Below, one piece after another: positions 59,925-64,000 of a DNA stretch of 64,000 bases. Every line of letters starts with the position of its first letter. Positions within the stretch are counted from its first letter, which is position 1. The stretch is from contig DASRJL010000155.1 in the NCBI GenBank assembly GCA_035649495.1, positions 56,910 to 120,909 on the forward strand, in the 5' to 3' direction. The DNA comes from SG8-41 sp035649495. Lineage in GTDB: Bacteria > Pseudomonadota > Gammaproteobacteria > Burkholderiales > SG8-41. The translations under genes and the position numbers were made by a program. Below the pieces are notes generated by a model. The model had not been told where the DNA came from and made no database searches. It saw only the letters and a program-made list of their open reading frames with translations.

Positions 59925-60711
59925 TGCCATCACCAGCGGCCTGCGCCTCGTCGGGAACCGGGTCGTGAACGGCGTATGGCGGCTGGGCTACGCCAGCCGG
60001 TTCTTCGCGCTCGCTCTGATACGCTCCGGCACGAGCTTCCGGCGCTTCCGGCTGACGATGCGGGAGATCTACTTCGCTGGCGTGCTGTCCCTTATCATCA
60101 TCGGCGTGTCCGGCCTCTTCGTGGGCATGGTGCTGGGACTGCAGGGTTACGAGACGCTCCAGAAATACGGCTCGGCCGAAGCGGTCGGCACGCTCGTCGC
60201 GCTTTCGCTCACGCGCGAGCTGGGCCCGGTCGTGGCGGCGCTGCTCTTCGCGAGCCGCGCCGGCTCCGCGATGACCGCGGAGATCGGGCTCATGAAGGCG
60301 ACCGAGCAGATCTCGGCGATGGAGATGATGGCGGTGGATCCGATCGCACGCGTCATCGGGCCGCGCCTCTGGGGCGGCATCATCTCGATGCCGCTGCTGG
60401 CCGCGATGTTCAGCGCGGTGGGCGTGTTCGGCGGCTACCTCATCACGGTCGTGGTGATCGGCGTCGACGCCGGGGCGTTCTGGTCGCAGATGCAGGGCGC
60501 GGTGGATTTCCGGCAGGACATCCTGAACGGCGTGATCAAGAGCGTGGTGTTCGGCGTCGCGGTGACGGCGATCGCGCTCTTCGAAGGCTACGACGCGCCC
60601 CCGACGGCCGAGGGTGTTTCCGGCGCGACCACGCGCACGGTGGTCACTTCGTCGCTGGCGATCCTGGGGCTCGATTTCGTGCTGACGGCATTCATGTTTA
60701 CGGGGGTTTAG
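59917..60711 (+). CDS. mlaE: MlaE, permease of the Mla phospholipid transport system
   Basis: A 264-residue inner-membrane permease of the MlaE family with about five or six helices. Family blocks: FAGVLSLIIIGVSGLFVGMVLG, SLTRELGPVVAALLFASRAGSAM (both at normal positions), MKATEQISAMEMMAVDP and a final helix ILGLDFVLTAFMF. ATG 59917 overlaps mlaF; the longer frame to 59767 reads antisense-like sequence and is rejected. The stop TAG is directly followed by the mlaD ATG. Confidence 0.95.
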   Translation: MLSAITSGLRLVGNRVVNGVWRLGYASRFFALALIRSGTSFRRFRLTMREIYFAGVLSLIIIGVSGLFVGMVLGLQGYETLQKYGSAEAVGTLVALSLTRELGPVVAALLFASRAGSAMTAEIGLMKATEQISAMEMMAVDPIARVIGPRLWGGIISMPLLAAMFSAVGVFGGYLITVVVIGVDAGAFWSQMQGAVDFRQDILNGVIKSVVFGVAVTAIALFEGYDAPPTAEGVSGATTRTVVTSSLAILGLDFVLTAFMFTGV

Positions 60712-61188
60712 ATGAACCGGACCGTGCTGGACTTGTGGGTCGGCGTTTTCGTCGTCGCGGGCATCCTGGCGCTCATGTTCCTGGCGTTGAAGGTCGGCAA
60801 CGCGAGCGAGACCTACAACGTGGGCCAGACCTACGGCCTCATCGCCAATTTCGAGAACATCGGCGGATTGAAGCGCCGCGCCCCCGTGAAGAGCGCGGGG
60901 GTCGTCGTCGGGCGCGTGGCCGACATCCAGTTCGACAACGACAGGTTCGTGGCCCGCGTTACCATCACGGTCGACCAGCGCTACAAGTTTCCGCGGGATA
61001 CCTTCGCCTCCATACTGACCTCGGGGCTGCTCGGCGAGCAGTACATAGGGTTGAAGGGAGGCGGTGACGAGAAGACGCTGCAGAACGGGGAGGCGTTCAA
61101 GTTCACGCAGTCGGCGGTGGTGCTCGAAGAGCTGATCAGCAAGTTTCTGTACGACAAGGCTGCGGAAGGCGGCGGGTCCTCCAAATAA
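60712..61188 (+). CDS. mlaD: MlaD, MCE-domain lipid-binding protein
   Basis: A 158-residue protein with one N-terminal membrane helix (LWVGVFVVAGILALMFLAL) and an MCE domain (YGLIANFENIGGLKRRAPVKSAGVVVGRV, here across residues 42-70) that forms the hexameric lipid channel. The C-terminal helix (AVVLEELISKFLYDKAAE) lines the pore. It starts immediately after mlaE and is followed by mlaC in 25 bp. Length is near the usual 150-185 residues. Confidence 0.95.
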   Translation: MNRTVLDLWVGVFVVAGILALMFLALKVGNASETYNVGQTYGLIANFENIGGLKRRAPVKSAGVVVGRVADIQFDNDRFVARVTITVDQRYKFPRDTFASILTSGLLGEQYIGLKGGGDEKTLQNGEAFKFTQSAVVLEELISKFLYDKAAEGGGSSK

Positions 61189-61213
61189 CCATTTGTTGGC
61201 AGGGGAACGGAAG

Positions 61214-61834
61214 ATGACAAGAATCCTCGTGTTTCTAGTTGCTTTGGGTGCATGCGCGGCGCCTGCCCGTGCCGCGGAAATGCTGGCTCCGGATGCGCTG
61301 GCGCGCAGCGTCACCGACGAGGTCGTCAAGATACTGCGGACCGACAAGGAGCTCGCGGCCGGCAACCAGAAGAAGGTCGCGGAGATAATCGAGACCAAGG
61401 TGGCCCCGCATTTCGAGTTCACCTCGATGGCCCGGCTCGCGATGGGGCGCAACTGGAAGCAGGCGACGCCCGATCAGCACAAGGCGCTCTCGCAGGAGTT
61501 CCGCACGCTGCTGGTGCGCACGTATACCACGGCGTTCACCCAGTACAAGGACCAGACGATCGAGTACCGCCCGGTGAAGCTCGCGCCCGGCGAGAACGAC
61601 GTGGTGGTGAAATCGCTCATCAAGCAGCCGAGCGGCCAGCCGGTGTCGGTCGACTACCGCATGGAGAAGACGGATACGGGATGGAAGGTCTACGACGTCA
61701 AGATCGAGGGCATCAGCCTCGTTGAGAACTATCGCAACACCTTCAATTCCGAGGTCCAGAGGAGCGGCATCGACGGACTGATCAAGTCGCTGGCGGACAA
61801 GAACAAGAGCTCCCAGGCTCCAGCGGCGAAATGA
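61214..61834 (+). CDS. mlaC: MlaC, periplasmic phospholipid shuttle
   Basis: A 206-residue Ttg2D/MlaC-family periplasmic protein. Signal peptide ILVFLVALGACAAPARA, then an alpha/beta fold that holds phospholipid: VAPHFEFTSMARLAMGRNWKQA, LLVRTYTTAFTQYKDQTIEYRP, GWKVYDVKIEGISLVENYR (each with the family hallmark residues). ATG 61214 is preceded by AGGGGAACGG; the earlier codon at 61193 is rejected. It carries lipid between the MlaA complex (not in window) and MlaFEDB. Its stop overlaps mlaB by 4 bp. Confidence 0.94.
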   Translation: MTRILVFLVALGACAAPARAAEMLAPDALARSVTDEVVKILRTDKELAAGNQKKVAEIIETKVAPHFEFTSMARLAMGRNWKQATPDQHKALSQEFRTLLVRTYTTAFTQYKDQTIEYRPVKLAPGENDVVVKSLIKQPSGQPVSVDYRMEKTDTGWKVYDVKIEGISLVENYRNTFNSEVQRSGIDGLIKSLADKNKSSQAPAAK

Positions 61835-62121
61835 GCGAAATGATTGCGTGCTCGGACGGCCGGTGCACCTTGCAGGGGCCGGTGACCATCGCCAGCGTCG
61901 AGTCCCTGCTCGAGGAAGGCGCGCGCAATATCACCGCTGCGGAGGCCACGATCGATCTCGCGGGGGTCACCGAGGTCGATTCGACCGCCGTGAGCCTGCT
62001 CCTGGAGTGGCGCCGTCAGGCTGCGGCCGCCAGCCGCACCGTCCGCTACGTCAATCTGCCCGCGAATCTCCGCAGCCTCGCCGAGCTGTATGGCGTCACC
62101 GAACTGCTCGGTGAGGCGTAG
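61831..62121 (+). CDS. mlaB: MlaB, STAS-domain subunit of the Mla transporter
   Basis: A 96-residue STAS domain protein: LQGPVTIASVESLLEEG, then ATIDLAGVTEVDSTAVSLLLEW, the core STAS loop with Asp-Ser-Thr, and VRYVNLPANLRSLAELYGV. In the Mla system it binds MlaF and is needed for transport. ATGA overlap with mlaC shows translational coupling. It is the last of the five mla genes; a heptamer array follows before ibaG. Confidence 0.92.
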   Translation: MSEMIACSDGRCTLQGPVTIASVESLLEEGARNITAAEATIDLAGVTEVDSTAVSLLLEWRRQAAAASRTVRYVNLPANLRSLAELYGVTELLGEA

Positions 62122-62153
62122 GCGGCAGAACCTTCTGGCACGCCGGAGGTCTT

Positions 62154-62187
62154 CCCCTAGCCCCCAGCTATAGCCCCTAGCCCCTAC
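62154..62187. repeat. Single-arm heptamer array (CCCCTAG type)
   Basis: Units cccctag-cccccag-ctatag-cccctag-cccctac (one unit is 6 bp) in the 69-bp mlaB-ibaG gap, ending three bases before the ibaG ATG. Confidence 0.55.
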
Positions 62188-62190
62188 TTT

Positions 62191-62433
62191 ATGGTCGCCC
62201 CGGAACAAATCGAGCAGTACATCAAGGCCGGACTCGAGTGCGAGCACGTCGAGGTGGCCGGCGACGGCCAGCACTTCGAGGCGGTGATCGTGAGCCCGGC
62301 GTTCCGCGGCAAGTCGCGGGTGCAGCAGCATCAGCTGGTGTACGGGGCGCTGGGGGAGCGCATGCGCGCGGAGATACACGCGCTCTCGATGAAGACGTTG
62401 ACGCCGGAAGACTGGGCGGCGCAAAGACCGTGA
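62191..62433 (+). CDS. ibaG: IbaG/BolA-family protein
   Basis: An 80-residue BolA-like protein. LECEHVEVAGDGQHFEAVIVS and RVQQHQLVYGALGERM show the BolA fold with the conserved His in RVQQHQLVY. BolA-type proteins bind 2Fe-2S clusters with monothiol glutaredoxins. The location between mlaB and murA is characteristic of IbaG (YrbA) rather than BolA itself. murA starts 7 bp later, so the genes are co-transcribed. Few other features can be read in so small a protein. Confidence 0.92.
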   Translation: MVAPEQIEQYIKAGLECEHVEVAGDGQHFEAVIVSPAFRGKSRVQQHQLVYGALGERMRAEIHALSMKTLTPEDWAAQRP

Positions 62434-62440
62434 GCGCGGC

Positions 62441-63694
62441 GTGGACAGGCTGCTGATCGAAGGCGGCGTACCGCTCGCCGGCGAGATCGGGGTATCCGGC
62501 GCCAAGAACGCGGCCCTGCCGATACTCGCGGCCGCGCTCCTGACGGAAGACCCGCTTACCGTCACGAACGTTCCGCACTTGAAGGACGTGACGACGATGC
62601 TCAACCTGCTCGCGCAGATGGGTGTCGCCGTCGCGCTCGACGAAAGGCTCGGCGTGGAGCTGACCGCCGCCCGCATCTCGAGCCCGGTCGCGCCCTACGA
62701 CCTCGTGAAGACCATGCGCGCATCGGTGCTCGCGCTGGGGCCGCTCGCAGCGCGCTGCGGCGAAGCGCGCGTCTCGCTTCCGGGCGGATGCGCGATCGGG
62801 CTGCGGCCTGTCGACCAGCACGTGAAGGGGCTTCAGGCGATGGGCGCGGAGATCGTCACCGAGCACGGGTACATGATCGTGCGTGCGCCCCGCCTGACCG
62901 GTGCGCGGATCTGCATGGACCTCGTGACGGTGACCGGTACCGAGAACATCATGATGGCCGCGACCCTCGCGCGCGGGACGACGGTGATCGAGAACGCGGC
63001 GCGCGAGCCGGAAGTGGCGGACCTTGCGCTGTGTCTCACCGCGATGGGGGCGAAGATCGACGGCGCGGGCACCGATACCGTCACGGTGGAAGGCGTGGAA
63101 CGGTTGCACGGCGCGCAGCACACGGTGATGCCCGACCGCATCGAGACCGGGACTTTCCTCGTGGCGGCGGCGGCGACCGGGGGGAGCGTGACCTTGCGCA
63201 ATGTCCGGCCGCAGATACTGGACGCCGTGCTGGACAAGCTGCGCGAGGCCGGCGCGCACGTGACCACTGGAGCTGACTGGATCAGCCTCGCATCGAACGG
63301 CGCGCTGAATGCGGTCAACCTGCGCACCGCGCCCTATCCGGCGTTTCCTACCGACATGCAGGCCCAGTTCATGGCGCTCGACACGATCGCCCGGGGCACG
63401 GGCATCGTCACGGAAACGATATTCGAGAATCGCTTCATGCACGTGCAGGAGCTGAAGCGTCTCGGCGCGGACATCGAGGTGGAAGGCAACACGGCAATCG
63501 TGAAGGGCGTCGCCCACCTCGACGGGGCAAGCGTGATGGCGACGGACCTGCGCGCCTCGGCGAGTCTCGTGCTCGCGGGACTGGTTGCGCGCGGCACGAC
63601 CACCGTGGACCGGGTGTACCACCTCGACCGGGGCTACGAACGGATCGAGGAGAAGCTCTCGCGGCTGGGCGCGCGGATCCGCCGCTCGCGTTGA
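62441..63694 (+). CDS. murA: MurA, UDP-N-acetylglucosamine 1-carboxyvinyltransferase
   Basis: A 417-residue enzyme for the first committed step of peptidoglycan synthesis, transfer of enolpyruvate to UDP-GlcNAc. The N-terminal GEIGVSGAKNAALPILAAAL block and the active-site Cys117 in LPGGCAIGLRPVD (fosfomycin target; cysteine retained) are clear, as are PDRIETGTFLVAAAATGG and YPAFPTDMQAQFMAL. Start is GTG 62441, seven bases after the ibaG stop. murA after ibaG is the standard proteobacterial order. Confidence 0.96.
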   Translation: MDRLLIEGGVPLAGEIGVSGAKNAALPILAAALLTEDPLTVTNVPHLKDVTTMLNLLAQMGVAVALDERLGVELTAARISSPVAPYDLVKTMRASVLALGPLAARCGEARVSLPGGCAIGLRPVDQHVKGLQAMGAEIVTEHGYMIVRAPRLTGARICMDLVTVTGTENIMMAATLARGTTVIENAAREPEVADLALCLTAMGAKIDGAGTDTVTVEGVERLHGAQHTVMPDRIETGTFLVAAAATGGSVTLRNVRPQILDAVLDKLREAGAHVTTGADWISLASNGALNAVNLRTAPYPAFPTDMQAQFMALDTIARGTGIVTETIFENRFMHVQELKRLGADIEVEGNTAIVKGVAHLDGASVMATDLRASASLVLAGLVARGTTTVDRVYHLDRGYERIEEKLSRLGARIRRSR

Positions 63695-63754
63695 CATTTA
63701 AGAACTGAACCGCCCAGAGTTACCGATCGGCGTTCAGCGGCGGCTTCAACAGCA

Positions 63755-63796
63755 GGATCAAGGATTCGGGATTCTGGATTCGGGAGTCAGGATTCA
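63755..63796. repeat. Single-arm heptamer array (GGATTCG type)
   Basis: Six units: ggatcaa-ggattcg-ggattct-ggattcg-ggagtca-ggattca in the 242-bp murA-hisG gap. Confidence 0.65.
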
Positions 63797-63847
63797 GATG
63801 TTCGTCCGCGCGTTGAGCGGCGAACGACTCGTCCGTTCCAACGCGCG

Positions 63848-63882
63848 GAGTTAAACCGGCGCGTGGCGTCCGGGTTTAACTC
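63848..63882. repeat. Inverted repeat GAGTTAAACC / GGTTTAACTC between murA and hisG
   Basis: A perfect 10-bp inverted repeat with a 15-base GC-rich loop, about 55 bp before the hisG start. It could be a terminator for murA or an operator for hisG. A G/T-rich run (cttggtgttctgggcgtcttggcgg) follows it. Confidence 0.4.
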
Positions 63883-63936
63883 TTCTTGGTGTTCTGGGCG
63901 TCTTGGCGGTAAGATGTTGTTTTTCTTGGGTTCCCC

Positions 63937-64000
63937 GTGATCACCATCGCCCTGTCCAGGGGTCGCATCTACGACGAGACCGCCCCGCTCCTGAAGAGCG
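63937..64000 (+). CDS. hisG: HisG, ATP phosphoribosyltransferase (3' truncated by window)
   Basis: The first 21 codons, from GTG 63937, read (M)ITIALSRGRIYDETAPLLK, matching the HisG N-terminus with its SKGR-like phosphate-binding loop (here SRGR). HisG catalyses the first step of histidine synthesis. murA followed by hisG is the usual betaproteobacterial order, which strengthens this short match. Whether it is the short (HisZ-dependent) form cannot be seen. Confidence 0.85.
   Translation, partial: MITIALSRGRIYDETAPLLKS

Overview
The window is high-GC, gene-dense chromosomal DNA. The gene complement points to a betaproteobacterium: two Bug/TctC-type periplasmic receptors, the gene run kdsC-lptCAB-rpoN-hpf-ptsN-hprK-rapZ, mlaFEDCB-ibaG-murA-hisG, and an MSHA-type pilus locus. 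The sox genes and the PQQ-dehydrogenase/cytochrome c pair suggest lithotrophic or mixotrophic electron metabolism. Genus and order cannot be read from the sequence alone.

Layout. 1-2600: end of argJ, a DUF815 ATPase and a Nudix-ThiE fusion. 2604-7722: a mixed block with a Bug receptor, a divergent asparaginase, a cupin, a nitronate monooxygenase, a membrane protein and a CMD-family protein. 7871-11026: rdgB, hemW and a second Bug receptor. 11043-15312 (minus strand): a PQQ-type dehydrogenase with its diheme cytochrome, then thiS, thiG, trmB and a small exported protein. A tRNA-Gly(CCC) lies at 15432-15505, followed by asmA and mutY on the plus strand. 19257-23876 (minus): soxY-soxZ-soxA-soxX, a SoxH-like metallohydrolase and a double-thioredoxin SoxW-like protein; soxB and soxCD are not in the window. 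24209-28186: an exported substrate-binding protein, a hybrid histidine kinase and a convergent LuxR-type regulator. 28197-35748 (minus): LON-domain protein, rapZ, hprK, ptsN, hpf, rpoN, lptB, lptA, lptC, kdsC. 35929-37893: a KefB-type antiporter.

37894-58993 is dominated by a type IV (MSHA-like) pilus system. It has two tandem duplicated pilin genes with a good sigma-54 promoter in front of the first. A full minus-strand assembly operon follows: AAA+SPOR protein, secretin, TPR protein, MshE-type ATPase with a c-di-GMP-type N-domain, platform protein, PilM/PilN-like, PilO-like, MshK-like and two minor pilins. A histidine kinase lies at one end and a sigma-54 activator at the other. With rpoN also in the window, this suggests a sigma-54-controlled pilus circuit. 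59118-64000: mlaFEDCB, ibaG, murA and the start of hisG.

The most unusual signal is not a gene. At least seventeen places carry short arrays of imperfect 7-bp repeats. Seven places hold two arrays in inverted orientation around a spacer, so the transcript could fold; the others are single arrays. Unit sequence differs between sites (GTGACCG, GAAAGGC, GAGTTTT, GGATTCG, GAGAGGA, CCCCTAG types) but the 7-bp period is constant. Several supply the stop codon of the adjacent gene, two run into the start of mutY or trmB, and one sits in frame inside hemW.
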